Below are positions 51,358-61,171 of a stretch of DNA of 64,000 nt, in pieces. The stretch lies in contig JAPOVV010000077.1 in NCBI GenBank assembly GCA_026707945.1, forward strand, positions 219,654 to 283,653, in the 5' to 3' direction. The notes under the pieces are model-generated. The model did not search any database. It was not told the origin of the DNA and worked only from the letters and a program-made list of their open reading frames with translations. A program made the position numbers and the translations under genes. Position 1 is the stretch's first letter; each line of letters opens with the position of its first letter. The stretch comes from Gammaproteobacteria bacterium (GTDB taxonomy: Bacteria > Pseudomonadota > Gammaproteobacteria > Pseudomonadales > Azotimanducaceae).

Positions 51358-52542
51358 CTATACGGCTTCGAAAAGTCCGGCCGCGCCTTGGCCACCACCA
51401 ATACACATGGTGACAACGCCGTATTTCTTATTACGACGCTTTAATTCGCGAAGAATCGAGCCAGTTAGTCGAGACCCAGTCATTCCGAATGGATGACCGA
51501 TTGCGATACTACCGCCATTGACGTTGTACTTTTCATTGTCAATGCCTAGCTCGTCTCGGCAATAGACGCACTGACTGGCGAACGCCTCATTGAGTTCCCA
51601 CAGGTCAACATCGTCTTGATGGACACCTGCGTTCTCAAGCATCCGCGGAATCGCGAACACGGGACCAATTCCCATTTCGTCAGGTTCACAAGCGGCTACG
51701 GAGAAACCACGGTAAATTCCCATAGGTTCTACACCCAGCTGCTCCGCTCGCTCAGCGCTCATCAGCATCGTCATTGAGGCACCGTCAGACAACTGTGATG
51801 CATTACCTGCAGTTACGGTGCCGTCTTCTTCGAAAGCTGGTGGAAGTGAACTCAGGCCTTCCATTGTCGAGTTAGGTCGATTGCACTCGTCGCTAGCAAC
51901 AACAACGGTCTCACGACTCTCTTCCTTCGTCTCCTTGTCGACTTTCAACATTTCGACGGTCATCGGAACGATCTCTTCGCTCATATGACCTGCCGTTTCA
52001 GCCGCCGCATATCGGAGTTGGCTTTGGAGCGCGTACTGATCTTGCATCTCTCGAGTCACTTGATAGCGACGAGCAACGACCTCAGCCGTATTGCCCATAG
52101 CCATAAATATTTCAGGTTTCTCTTCGATCAAGCGCTTGTTCTGATCCGCCTTTCCTGTAGTCTGACGATTCCGCATAGAAATCGAATCAACACCACCGGC
52201 GATTGCAATCTGCGTTTGCCCAGAAGCGATTTGATTCGCAGCTATTGCGATCGACTGCAGTCCAGAAGAACAGAATCGGTTGATTGTCATCCCTGCCGTG
52301 GTAATGGGCAGTTTCGACAGCACAACGGCGAGTCGCGCTAAGTTTCCGTCCTGCTCCCCCGCATGACTTGCCGCACCAACGACAACATCTTCTACTTCTT
52401 GGGGTGAGATCTTCGGGTTTCGGTCTAGTAAGGCGTCGATCAAATGCGCGAGCATGTCGTCTGACCGTGTCAGATTGAAGCTCCCGCGGAACGACTTGGC
52501 AAGGCCGGTCCTTACGCTATCTACCACTACTACGTCACGCAT
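51358..52542 (-). CDS. Acetyl-CoA C-acyltransferase (thiolase)
   Basis: Thiolase of 394 residues. 'NRFCSSGLQSIAIAAN' carries the nucleophilic Cys91, 'NGGSIAIGHPFGMTGSR' the catalytic His and 'CIGGGQGAAGLFEAV' the second Cys. 'GNASQLSDGASMTMLMS' and 'VDLWELNEAFASQ' are standard core motifs. It belongs to the degradative (beta-oxidation) or acetoacetyl-CoA thiolase branch; the sequence does not decide which. It is divergent from no gene in the immediate 137-bp gap, following the Cu/Zn SOD gene on the same strand. Confidence 0.93.
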   Translation of the reverse strand: MRDVVVVDSVRTGLAKSFRGSFNLTRSDDMLAHLIDALLDRNPKISPQEVEDVVVGAASHAGEQDGNLARLAVVLSKLPITTAGMTINRFCSSGLQSIAIAANQIASGQTQIAIAGGVDSISMRNRQTTGKADQNKRLIEEKPEIFMAMGNTAEVVARRYQVTREMQDQYALQSQLRYAAAETAGHMSEEIVPMTVEMLKVDKETKEESRETVVVASDECNRPNSTMEGLSSLPPAFEEDGTVTAGNASQLSDGASMTMLMSAERAEQLGVEPMGIYRGFSVAACEPDEMGIGPVFAIPRMLENAGVHQDDVDLWELNEAFASQCVYCRDELGIDNEKYNVNGGSIAIGHPFGMTGSRLTGSILRELKRRNKKYGVVTMCIGGGQGAAGLFEAV

Positions 52543-52679
52543 TTAGAAATCCTCCCCTAGAGCTGACGTCAACTTGAACTGTGTGGAAGGGGTGATTCTA
52601 CTATTGAGGATCAACCGCCTTTCTATTAGACGAAATCATGGATCGCCTCGAATCCCATGAATGTGGCGTTCACTCGCTG

Positions 52680-53276
52680 TCATTCAACACGCTTAATGAC
52701 ACCGCAGGCGGCTCGCGCCCCTCCGGCACAGCCAGCTTTCTCGCCTTCTGGACAATAGGTGTCGGCTCCAACATGGACGATTACGGCGCTACCGTCCTCA
52801 TCGAATATTGACAACGGACCATCAGACAACGTGATGCGTGACGTCGTTGTCCATAACCGGCCACGGTTATTCTCATCGACTTCTATATTCGGCAGATCTC
52901 CCATATGGAAGGGATGATTTCCGTCTGGGCTGCTATTCGAATTTGGACCCGGATCGAAGTGACCTTTAGCCGCACTACAAGGTGTGCAAGCCGCTGTCTC
53001 ATGAATATGAACCGCGTGCTTGCCGGGTTCGAGTGATTCGCCAAAGATCTCTAGCTCGACGTCGACTAGCTTGATACCTTCCTCCGAAACGCGTTCGAGT
53101 AGGGTGAGCGTTCCGACGCGCTCATCCGAATTCTCGCAACTGTGGACTTTTGCCTCAGCTAGTTTGTCACCTATTGCCTTCTCCGGAACATCAACAGTTT
53201 CTTCGGCGAACAGAGGTTGTAATGTGACAATCAGCAAAACAATTGACGCCGATCCAAGTCTTGAGTAATACGTCAT
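52680..53276 (-). CDS. sodC: Cu/Zn superoxide dismutase
   Basis: Periplasmic dismutase of 198 residues. A signal peptide ends near residue 25 ('LLIVTLQPLFA'). 'HAVHIHETAACTP' holds two copper ligands, 'GHFDPGPNSNSSPDGNHPFHMGDLPNI' the shared and zinc ligands, and 'AVIVHVGADTYCPEGEKAGCAGGARAACGVI' the last His and disulfide Cys. The long middle loop is characteristic of bacterial SodC. It detoxifies superoxide in the periplasm. An extra N-terminal ~45 residues with 'KVHSCENSDERVGTLTLLE' precede the core. Next to the sulfatase gene by 32 bp on the same strand. Confidence 0.92.
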   Translation of the reverse strand: MTYYSRLGSASIVLLIVTLQPLFAEETVDVPEKAIGDKLAEAKVHSCENSDERVGTLTLLERVSEEGIKLVDVELEIFGESLEPGKHAVHIHETAACTPCSAAKGHFDPGPNSNSSPDGNHPFHMGDLPNIEVDENNRGRLWTTTSRITLSDGPLSIFDEDGSAVIVHVGADTYCPEGEKAGCAGGARAACGVIKRVE

Positions 53277-53308
53277 AGCGCTCTCCTGCGGTGACGAGCT
53301 AATTCATT

Positions 53309-54853
53309 CTACGATTTCGGCGGACCGGCGTAGGGTTCAAATTCGTACCTACAAGGTTGCTCCATTAACCGCGGATCGTTCTGGCTTTCTAAGACGTCAA
53401 GCAACCTTCCTTCGAGTTCACCCCGTACATTGCTGTACTCCTCCCTTTCCGCGACGTTTTCCAGGTAATCCGGGTCGCGTTTAAGGTCATATAGCTCCTC
53501 GCGAGGACGTTTGCCGAAGCCCAATTCGAAAAGTGGTTCAACGTCCAAGTCCTCTCGGTGCTGAATCATGTAAGCCTTCGTCGGACTCGCATCCAGGTCG
53601 GGATAAGTCGCAAATGTGTCGTATGCCAGTTCTTCATAGGACGGTAACACCGCGTTTGGCTGATCCACGCCTTTAGGGTCGCCCATCGGCCAACGATCCG
53701 GTTCAAAGTTAACGATGTAGATATAGTCCTCGGTTCGTATGGCACGTTGAGGGTACGGTAAGTACTTCTCGCGCGCGAATGCAACGTGCCGTTCGCGTCC
53801 CGTTACAACAAAATCGCGCGTTGGATCGATCTGCCCACTCTCGTCACTGGTCAGTAGCGGCATCAACGAGTGTGCGGTCATACCCTGCGGTGCATGAATC
53901 TGTCCCGCCTCACAAAACGTCGGAGCCAAATCCATCAAATTGACGAAATCGTGAACAACACGTCCTGGCTTAATGTGATTAGGCCAACGAGCAGCGAGCG
54001 AAACCTCGCATCCGATGTCGTAGAGATTGCATTTGGCTCGCGGCATACCTGGAATGCCGTGGTCACCACTGACAACAACTAGGGTGTTGTCAAGTTCACC
54101 AATCCGTTCCAGTTCATCTAAAAGGACGCCGAGTCCTTTGTCAACGGCCAAGCACTCTCCTAGATAGTCCGCGGCATCCTCTCGAACTTCGTGTACATCA
54201 GGCAGGAACTTTGGTAATCGTCCTCTGAGATCGTCCGGTTCAACTCCCCAAATCGCTTTTCCTGAACCTCTCTCCCAAGTTCGGTGTGTATTCGTCGGTC
54301 CCCACCAGTAGCAAAAAGGTTGATCATCTGGTCGTGCATCCAGAAACTCACGAAAGTTGGCTCTCGTTTCGTCATACAAGACTTGCTTCGCAGCTTCGAC
54401 GGCCAACTCATCTGCGTGACGCGTGACCCAGTGTGAAAATTGATTGAAGTTGATGCCTGCGGATTGATAGCGTGTCCGTGTCCCACCGTAGGGTGCATTG
54501 AGCGCTCTACCAGGCGACCAAACCTTGTACTGGTAGCCGATGAAATAGCCACCACGCGCTTCAAGTTCAAGTGGATATGTTGGGATCGATTCGTCCCATC
54601 GCGCACCTTGCAGAATCGCGCCCAGTCCAGTTTGCCAGAAATACTGTCCCGAAAGTAAAGAACTCCGACAAGGCGTGCATGATGGTGCGGGAACAAGCGC
54701 ATTCGTAAAAAGCACCCCTTCCCCTGCAACACGATCGAAATTGGGTGTGTCGATCAGATGATTGAGCGAATCTGGGCCTTCAAGATTCGCGTATGCGCTT
54801 GCGTATCTACCCCAGTCATCGGCAAATGCAAATAAAATATTTGGTTTTGACAT
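53309..54853 (-). CDS. Sulfatase (type I, N-sulfoglucosamine-like)
   Basis: Sulfatase of 514 residues. 'KPNILFAFADDWGRY' provides two metal-binding Asp residues, 'PAPSCTPCRSSLLSGQ' carries the formylglycine precursor Cys59 (C-x-P-x-R with Cys62 in place of Ser) and 'SGDHGIPGM' another metal site. The C-terminal half has the usual arylsulfatase small domain ('EELYDLKRDPDYLENVAERE'). It has no clear signal peptide at the start, so localisation is uncertain. Substrate not assignable; relatives include heparan N-sulfatase and choline sulfatase. An anaerobic or FGE-type activator is not encoded nearby. Confidence 0.87.
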   Translation of the reverse strand: MSKPNILFAFADDWGRYASAYANLEGPDSLNHLIDTPNFDRVAGEGVLFTNALVPAPSCTPCRSSLLSGQYFWQTGLGAILQGARWDESIPTYPLELEARGGYFIGYQYKVWSPGRALNAPYGGTRTRYQSAGINFNQFSHWVTRHADELAVEAAKQVLYDETRANFREFLDARPDDQPFCYWWGPTNTHRTWERGSGKAIWGVEPDDLRGRLPKFLPDVHEVREDAADYLGECLAVDKGLGVLLDELERIGELDNTLVVVSGDHGIPGMPRAKCNLYDIGCEVSLAARWPNHIKPGRVVHDFVNLMDLAPTFCEAGQIHAPQGMTAHSLMPLLTSDESGQIDPTRDFVVTGRERHVAFAREKYLPYPQRAIRTEDYIYIVNFEPDRWPMGDPKGVDQPNAVLPSYEELAYDTFATYPDLDASPTKAYMIQHREDLDVEPLFELGFGKRPREELYDLKRDPDYLENVAEREEYSNVRGELEGRLLDVLESQNDPRLMEQPCRYEFEPYAGPPKS

Positions 54854-55072
54854 TACTCACTCTTTGGAAACTGTAGCTGGACTATAAAGCCGTTATTTAA
54901 CCCCTAAACTTTTAGTCGAACGAGTAAATGGTGAATTTGTACTACTTCTTAATCGACGAGATATTCTTCGCTTCGGCAATTCACGTCGATCGAACTGTAT
55001 TCAAGAAAATCGACATCCTCAACGTCGAATCAAAGCCCCTATCAACAATACTCCCTTTTTTCGACGCCGAAT

Positions 55073-56764
55073 CTAATTGTCCCACCTTAAGCCGCAATGT
55101 CCAAATTCATAAAAATCATATGTTTTATCTTCTGATAAGAGCTTCCGCATCTCTTCTACCTCAGAAACGTAGTTTGTTAGATCCCGGGTATTTCGACGTA
55201 GTCTAAACGTGGAATTGCATGTTTCAGAACCTAAATAGTCGTGATCCACAAGAACCACGGCTCTCACGTTCAGTTCGCGTACTCGCGCCAGCGCGATATC
55301 AAGAAGGGAAATAGCGGATTTGCGATAGCCTCTGTTCTGCAATCGTTTCGCTAATAACAACGAATGCAATATTGGTGCGTTACTAAGCTCAACTGATCGC
55401 CTAAAACTTCGAACTGACTCTTCGTTGGATTGTGCATACGATTTGATTAAGTAATACTCGAACCTATCATTAAGCATCCGTCGATTTTCAAGTAGCTCAA
55501 AGAGTTGTTTATTTATGTGCGTTCCTTCGTCGACTAAGCATTCGGACGCGTAGAAACAAAACGTACAATGTAGGTATTTAAATACGCCATCGTCTTCGCT
55601 CGACGGCCTGTCGCATGCTTGACTAGCCGTGATTGATAGAGACATTGCCGCTTCCCATACCCAAGCAGGGAGAGGTCGCTGCACACGATCATAGTGGTGA
55701 ACCGCTTCATCGACTAAAGCTAAACATTGCTCTGCGAGTCCAATCTCAAAAGCATAACTGTTACAGATCATCCCGAGTGATTGCTTTTCGTCGGCTGTTG
55801 GATCACCGACGTATAGATCGATCAGTTCTTTAGTGACTAACCTACGCCGAGCGTCCATGTATCCCTCGGGGTCAACATTCAGAACGCTTCCAAGTTCCTT
55901 CGCTAAGTCTTCATTAAGGAACAAAAATGGATGTTCGATTAACCTCTTTGCATAATCGAGTTTACGTATGTTTTCACTTGTGCTATAGACATGCTCATAT
56001 TGGCTCTGCATTGCTACAAATGCGGCGTTTGCCAGTTCTGAGAATTCAAGTTTCGAAAGCGCTGCTACGTTACTGTCATTGGTAGCTCGTTGTATTAGTA
56101 AATCGTTAATGAGGTTCACGATTTCGTTTGGATTAAACATCCAGTCTCGGCTGCAGTTTGGATCGAGCTCATATATTTTGATTGCCGAGTTGAGCGATGC
56201 GATGACGTCTTCCTCAATTTCCAATAAATGCTTGTTATGCCTTTCATAGAATAATGCTTGAAGGTTATTCGGCTCTACTGTGATTAATTTCCGGATCGAC
56301 CTTAGTGAATCAGCTTGTTTATAGAATCGAATCGTCGAGTTTCCGCTCTCCGTCATAAACCAATCTCTAAGTCTGACCCGCGCAATTACTGAGTCGATGT
56401 CGTCGTACTTAGGACTTTCCAATTCATAGAGCAATTCTGGGCATGGCCCCGAGAACTCCGGGTCGTTTTCTACAGGAAAGACGCAGTTGTCTTCTGCTTT
56501 TTCGCTTGGTTCACCTAATACCTCCTCGCGGTAGTCCATACAGGCAGCATATATCCGTCCACAATTCTCGACAAATCGTTGGTATAGCGTGTCGTTGAGT
56601 TGCTGCTGTTCGACTCGACAATGTAGTAGAGACCCGGCTGATGGCTCGCCAGCCATCGATAGAAGTAGCATCATGATTAGGAAAGTGGTAATAAAACGAA
56701 CTGACCTAGCTCGACCGATCCGGATTAAAAAACCAGATCCAAAAACTGAGTTTTCGTTTCGCAT
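55073..56764 (-). CDS. Exported protein of unknown function, AT-richer than its neighbours
   Basis: A 563-residue protein with a signal or membrane anchor at ~22-43 ('VRFITTFLIMMLLLSMAGEPSA'). Four cysteines lie soon after it in 'LLHCRV', 'ENCGRIYAACMDYRE' and 'EDNCVFPVEND'. Downstream it looks helical, with repeat-like stretches such as 'LHSLLLAKRLQNRGYRKSAISLLDIALARVRELN' that resemble TPR or Sel1-like helices. More cysteines sit near the end ('SETCNSTFRL', 'FGHCGLRWDN'). Codon use is visibly more AT-rich than in the flanking genes, which may mean recent acquisition. I do not recognise a family. It is divergent from the RDD-SpoIIM operon. Confidence 0.6.
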   Translation of the reverse strand: MRNENSVFGSGFLIRIGRARSVRFITTFLIMMLLLSMAGEPSAGSLLHCRVEQQQLNDTLYQRFVENCGRIYAACMDYREEVLGEPSEKAEDNCVFPVENDPEFSGPCPELLYELESPKYDDIDSVIARVRLRDWFMTESGNSTIRFYKQADSLRSIRKLITVEPNNLQALFYERHNKHLLEIEEDVIASLNSAIKIYELDPNCSRDWMFNPNEIVNLINDLLIQRATNDSNVAALSKLEFSELANAAFVAMQSQYEHVYSTSENIRKLDYAKRLIEHPFLFLNEDLAKELGSVLNVDPEGYMDARRRLVTKELIDLYVGDPTADEKQSLGMICNSYAFEIGLAEQCLALVDEAVHHYDRVQRPLPAWVWEAAMSLSITASQACDRPSSEDDGVFKYLHCTFCFYASECLVDEGTHINKQLFELLENRRMLNDRFEYYLIKSYAQSNEESVRSFRRSVELSNAPILHSLLLAKRLQNRGYRKSAISLLDIALARVRELNVRAVVLVDHDYLGSETCNSTFRLRRNTRDLTNYVSEVEEMRKLLSEDKTYDFYEFGHCGLRWDN

Positions 56765-56926
56765 CTACACCTTCCGGATAGATATCGTCCTTCGAGGCGA
56801 CGCCGTGAATTTCTTCAACACTCTCGAAGGGGAGTTGCCCGCATGCTATATTAATGCGAATTAAGGTCCCTGATTTCGTTCAACTGAAAGACAACGCATT
56901 GATTCGACGCATCACGATTCATCGAT

Positions 56927-57637
56927 ATGTCGGCTGATGACCTGACCGAAGTCAACAAGGTCGACAGCACGTTGATGCTTGACACGTTTACGGGTGTCGA
57001 AATCGAACTTCAAGTTGCCGGAGTTTATATACGAGGCGTTGCGAGACTGATTGACGATGTAATCAGGTTTCTCGTCGTCTCGGCAATGTCGGTCCTCTTG
57101 ATTCCTACGGGGCTTGTGGGTATTGGTTTAGCGTCGGTTTTAGGGTTTTTCATCTGGTGGACGTATAACGTACTTTTCGAAGTATTAAACAACGGTGTTA
57201 CGCCAGGCAAGTATTACATGGGTCTACGAGCAGTAAACGCTGATGGTACACCGATTGGGTGGATAAACTCTGTGATTAGGTCAACGTTGTTAGTCGTTGA
57301 TTTCCTCCCCTTCGGGTACCTAATCGGAATCGTTACCATGGCGCTGTCCAGAACGCAACAACGTATAGGTGATATCGTCGCCGGCACCATAGTCGTCTAC
57401 AACCGCTCCCGAAATACGCGAAAATCCGCTGACATCCGTCGTGCCTCACCCATCCCTGATGGTCTCAATGCGGACGACCAATTGCTCTTTCTCTCGTTCC
57501 AAGAACGTCTATCCGATCTTTCACCAGAAAGAGCAATAGAACTAGCTGAGACCTTAGAACCGCTCTTAGGCAAAAACGGACAAGAGGCCGTGATTGAAGT
57601 CAATGCTATCGCCCAAGGTATTCGAATCGGGACATGA
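56927..57637 (+). CDS. RDD-family membrane protein
   Basis: Inner-membrane protein of 236 residues. 'VAGVYIRGVARLIDDVIRFLVVSAMSVLLIP' starts the first RDD helix, with Arg-Asp-Asp spaced as R-LIDD, and 'NNGVTPGKYYMGLRAVNADG' follows the second. About four membrane segments are present, then a cytosolic tail ('SDLSPERAIELAETLEPLLGK'). RDD proteins are predicted transporters or anchors. It starts the seven-gene group ending at DUF58 and RDD; its stop overlaps the next gene by ATGA. Confidence 0.85.
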   Translation: MSADDLTEVNKVDSTLMLDTFTGVEIELQVAGVYIRGVARLIDDVIRFLVVSAMSVLLIPTGLVGIGLASVLGFFIWWTYNVLFEVLNNGVTPGKYYMGLRAVNADGTPIGWINSVIRSTLLVVDFLPFGYLIGIVTMALSRTQQRIGDIVAGTIVVYNRSRNTRKSADIRRASPIPDGLNADDQLLFLSFQERLSDLSPERAIELAETLEPLLGKNGQEAVIEVNAIAQGIRIGT

Positions 57638-58632
57638 AGCAATCTGCTTTTGAGTCGATCCACGAAGGTCTCTGGAATGATTTTGAGGGACAACTCGTCA
57701 AATTTGAGGCGTTGGCAATGCGACGTAGCGTCGAAAACGAGGACCGTGAGCAATTTATCGACAATTTTGAGCTGATCTCCAAGCATTTGGCGTTTGCGAA
57801 AACTAGAGGGTACAGTCTCGAGTTAGTTGATCATCTAAACCAACTTGTAACCCGCGGTCACTTCGTGCTTCATAAATCGCAAGCAAACCCTCTCGACAAT
57901 ATTTTCGAGTTCTTTGTCACAGGTTTCGCGCGAGAAGTGAGACGTGCTCGCTATTTCGTGCTGGTCGCAGCGATCTCCTTCCTACTTCCTGCGATTGTCA
58001 TCGGAGCGATGATTCAATACAGTCCTCATTACATCACGAGCGTACTAAGTTCGGGGCAAATACAGCAATTTGAACGCATGTACTCGTCAACTGAGGCGAG
58101 GATCGGTCGAGAACGATCTGGCGCATCTGATATTGCGATGTTCGGGTTTTACGTATACAACAACACGCAGATCGGTCTTCGAGCATTCGCGAGCGGCGTC
58201 TTATTCTGTTTACCTTCCATCTTGGTACTAGGTTTTAACGGCTTATTCATTTCAGCCATCATCAACCATCTGTCCGTCATTGGGTTAGGAAACACGATAT
58301 TTAGTTTTGTGATAGGGCACTCTGCGTTCGAACTAACTGCGATTGTCCTTTCCGGTGCTGCAGGGATCATGCTCGGATACGCCCTCATTCACCCAGGTGC
58401 TCTTCCACGTCGAGAAGCCGTGCGTCGCATCGGTGCAAGCGCCGCGAAAATTGCACTCGGCGCAGCTCTTATGTTCATTCTTGCCGCATTTATCGAAGCA
58501 TTCTGGTCTTCGCTTCGATTTGTATCACCCGAAATAAAGTATCTCGTGGGTGCTTGTTTTTGGGTATTAACGTTCAGCTATTTTCTGTTCGCCGGTCGAA
58601 ATGCAGATCGAGAGACTACAAGTCGTACTTAA
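57634..58632 (+). CDS. Stage II sporulation protein M-like membrane protein
   Basis: Polytopic protein of 332 residues with a long N-terminal cytosolic part (~1-105) and about five membrane segments. 'AMFGFYVYNNTQIGLRAFASGVLFCLPSILVLGFNGLFISAIINHLS' and 'VIGHSAFELTAIVLSGAAGIMLGYALIHPG' match the SpoIIM/DUF95 family core. In non-sporulating bacteria this family is common beside RDD, DUF4129 and MoxR genes, as here. Function unknown; possibly membrane-protein assembly. Coupled by ATGA to the RDD gene and overlapping the next gene by 32 bp. Confidence 0.87.
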   Translation: MKQSAFESIHEGLWNDFEGQLVKFEALAMRRSVENEDREQFIDNFELISKHLAFAKTRGYSLELVDHLNQLVTRGHFVLHKSQANPLDNIFEFFVTGFAREVRRARYFVLVAAISFLLPAIVIGAMIQYSPHYITSVLSSGQIQQFERMYSSTEARIGRERSGASDIAMFGFYVYNNTQIGLRAFASGVLFCLPSILVLGFNGLFISAIINHLSVIGLGNTIFSFVIGHSAFELTAIVLSGAAGIMLGYALIHPGALPRREAVRRIGASAAKIALGAALMFILAAFIEAFWSSLRFVSPEIKYLVGACFWVLTFSYFLFAGRNADRETTSRT

Positions 58633-60016
58633 ACCGCGGACGATGTGGGAATCCGCGGATCTTGGCACGAAGCTCGCAATGCGTTGGTTTCTTCCGCTTT
58701 CGCTGTCGTGGGTTCTTCTGGCACTTCCGTTTTTGCTGATTTCCTTTCAGTTTGATCGTTTCGTGATCCAGCTTCTCTTTTTATGGTGGTTTAAACCTCT
58801 TTACGAACGAGCCGTGCTCATGACGCTCTCAATTTTGATATTCGATGGGCGCATAACGCTTGGTGGCGTTCTCAAGGGATTCGCGGATTCTCGACTCTGG
58901 TTCTACCTTACCTTTTTTCGCTTGTCGTGGCGTCGATCCGAAAATACGCCTATTGATGCATTAGAGGACTTAGATTTCAATACGCAATCGCAGCGACGCA
59001 ATTGGCTATATGCCGGTGACACACGAATTGCATTAATCGTTAGTCTATTCGGATTGATGATTGAAGCGATTATTGTGCTTGCAATAATCTCTCTCTTCTA
59101 CTTTCTTACCCAAAGCGACTTCAATTCCGCCTATTCAGGTGTATTGAAGATTCTGAATATCAACGAAATAAGTAAAGAAGAATCAATTTTCCTCCTGATT
59201 GCAGTCTTTCTTGCGATGTGGGTTTCAGCTATTTTTTATGTTTCCGTGGGATTTGCCACGTATATAGACCGACGGACTATCAAGGAAGGCTGGGATCTTG
59301 AACTAGGGTTCAAGAAAATCGTAAACCGACTGGGCGTTTTAGCTTTAGGGGTTTTCTTAGTTCTACCAAATGTTGATCTCATTGCTCGTGAATCTGACGC
59401 GGAAACCGATGCGATTCTTGAAAACGTCCTTGATGCGCCTGAATTCAATCAAACGAAAACGATCACCGTTCCCGAACATCTAAGTCAATATTTTCAGGAC
59501 ATGTTCAAAGTCGAAGACGACGGACCGACGCGTTATCGGGTCGGAATAGGAAGTACGATTTTTGCGTGGATTCTGAAATTCCTCCTAATCGGAGCACTAA
59601 TCGTCGCACTCGTGTTCTTCTTTTACAAGTTCTACGCCACCTACGGGATTGGATCCTCACTTCGTACAGGAGAAAAATCCGAGCCTTCTCAAACCGTCCG
59701 AATTCGTGCGCTTCCTACTAACCTCGTACAGACCATCAGAGAGGATTGGTCCAATGGTCGAATTAGGGATGCGTTGGCGCTTCTCTACAGCGCAGCGGTG
59801 GTGTACATCGACAAGAAGTTCTCTTGCGACATCCTAGAGAGTGATACAGAAGGTGAATGCCTAAGGAAAACGAGCACCATCGACACGGAATCACGCGACG
59901 CATTTCAGGAGGTTACTCGAATTTGGTTGCGTCTTGCGTACGGGAATAGCAAACCAAGTGATGAAATCTTCGAATCTGCTTTACTGCGGTTTGAGAAACA
60001 TATCGTGGCTCCGTAA
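58601..60016 (+). CDS. DUF4129-like membrane protein
   Basis: Inner-membrane protein of 471 residues. Several membrane segments lie in residues ~20-250, then a periplasmic or cytosolic stretch, one more segment near 320-345 ('ILKFLLIGALIVALVFFFYKFYATYG') and a C-terminal domain 'RDALALLYSAAVVYIDKKFSCDILESDTEGECLRK' with 'FQEVTRIWLRLAYGN', typical of DUF4129. The start ATG lies 32 bp inside the SpoIIM-like gene; this long overlap is unusual, but a shorter start would remove membrane segment residues. It belongs to the MoxR-linked group; transglutaminase-like partners are typical but absent here. Confidence 0.72.
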   Translation: MQIERLQVVLKPRTMWESADLGTKLAMRWFLPLSLSWVLLALPFLLISFQFDRFVIQLLFLWWFKPLYERAVLMTLSILIFDGRITLGGVLKGFADSRLWFYLTFFRLSWRRSENTPIDALEDLDFNTQSQRRNWLYAGDTRIALIVSLFGLMIEAIIVLAIISLFYFLTQSDFNSAYSGVLKILNINEISKEESIFLLIAVFLAMWVSAIFYVSVGFATYIDRRTIKEGWDLELGFKKIVNRLGVLALGVFLVLPNVDLIARESDAETDAILENVLDAPEFNQTKTITVPEHLSQYFQDMFKVEDDGPTRYRVGIGSTIFAWILKFLLIGALIVALVFFFYKFYATYGIGSSLRTGEKSEPSQTVRIRALPTNLVQTIREDWSNGRIRDALALLYSAAVVYIDKKFSCDILESDTEGECLRKTSTIDTESRDAFQEVTRIWLRLAYGNSKPSDEIFESALLRFEKHIVAP

Positions 60017-60019
60017 TCC

Positions 60020-61171
60020 ATGAAGTTCGTCCGACACAACATGCCGTTGACGATTTTTAGTGCGATTGCGCTAGGACTCGCACTGTATTTATCGCTAATT
60101 CCCTGGACATCGACATCCATTGGTCCGTTTTACGGTCCAAAGGCGCTGACCAATCCTTACCTCGCCGCGGAGATGTTTCTCAATAGCCATGGTGTCACGA
60201 TTGAACATCACGGCGATACGTCGAATCTGGATTCTGCAATCGCTAGTTCGGATGTACTTCTGATGACGAACCAAACCGGTAACTTATCCGATGAACAATT
60301 TGAGGCTCTTTTCGATTGGGTCGAAGCGGGTGGGACCTTAATCTACCAGCCAACGACACTTTATGCGGAAGACGGCGAACACTTCGATCGAGTTCTTGCA
60401 CGCACTTCACAAAGACTTGCCGTAAATCAAAAGCGAGACCGTACGCACACGCCATCTCCAAACGTCCACCATTCAGACGTCTCGTGTCCGAAGTCGAAAG
60501 ACACAACATTCCTTTCCTTCGGAGCGGACCAAAGGTTGCAGATCGATTTAGCAAAGGACGTGGTTTTGATGCCCACTAGTGACATCGACTCAGCGCCGAG
60601 TATTACTTACGCGGAACCAAATTGGCGAAATGCGAATTTTGTCATTCTTAGCGATCTCAGACCATGGCGCAATAACCTTATCCAATGCCACGATAACGCA
60701 CGATTCCTCCATCACCTTGTGGTTCGTGATTCTGAGGGTGACATTCGGCTTGCTTGGCTCGATGGTGTCGAATCTCAAGCGCTGTACGCTCAACTTTGGC
60801 ATTGGTTCCCGCAATCTATATTGACGTTGGCAGTTTTGCTGCTGTGGTGGCTATGGAATCGAATTCCTAGAGAACAACCAATCACAGCGACGACAGAGAG
60901 GCGTGAGAATGCGCTAGAGGACTACCTATTGCGGAAGGCAATCTTTCGGTGGCGCTCGGCAAGTTCACTCAAGCAACTTAAACCCCTACGTGCCGAAATA
61001 CTCGGCCGAACGAGAACAGGCTATACCCAAGCGGACTATGAACGAATTGCTAACGCAACCGGTAAATCGGTAGAAGAAATCAAGGCTGCATTAAATAGCA
61101 ACGCGTGGCTAGGAGAACGAGAATTAGTCAAGCTCGTGGCGACGCTTTCACGAATGAGAGGCATAGGTTGA
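60020..61171 (+). CDS. DUF4350-containing membrane protein
   Basis: A 383-residue protein. One N-terminal membrane segment (~9-27) and another near ~262-280 ('SILTLAVLLLWWLWN') flank a periplasmic domain with 'LTNPYLAAEMFLNSHGVTIEHHGDTSNLDSAIASSDVLLMTNQTGNLSDEQFEALFDWVEAGGTLIYQP', the DUF4350 GT-like fold. A cytosolic tail rich in charged helices follows ('DYLLRKAIFRWRSASSLKQLKPLRAEIL'). DUF4350 genes sit with MoxR and DUF58 genes in many proteobacteria. Its stop TGA overlaps the TTG start of the MoxR gene (TTGA). Confidence 0.8.
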   Translation: MKFVRHNMPLTIFSAIALGLALYLSLIPWTSTSIGPFYGPKALTNPYLAAEMFLNSHGVTIEHHGDTSNLDSAIASSDVLLMTNQTGNLSDEQFEALFDWVEAGGTLIYQPTTLYAEDGEHFDRVLARTSQRLAVNQKRDRTHTPSPNVHHSDVSCPKSKDTTFLSFGADQRLQIDLAKDVVLMPTSDIDSAPSITYAEPNWRNANFVILSDLRPWRNNLIQCHDNARFLHHLVVRDSEGDIRLAWLDGVESQALYAQLWHWFPQSILTLAVLLLWWLWNRIPREQPITATTERRENALEDYLLRKAIFRWRSASSLKQLKPLRAEILGRTRTGYTQADYERIANATGKSVEEIKAALNSNAWLGERELVKLVATLSRMRGIG

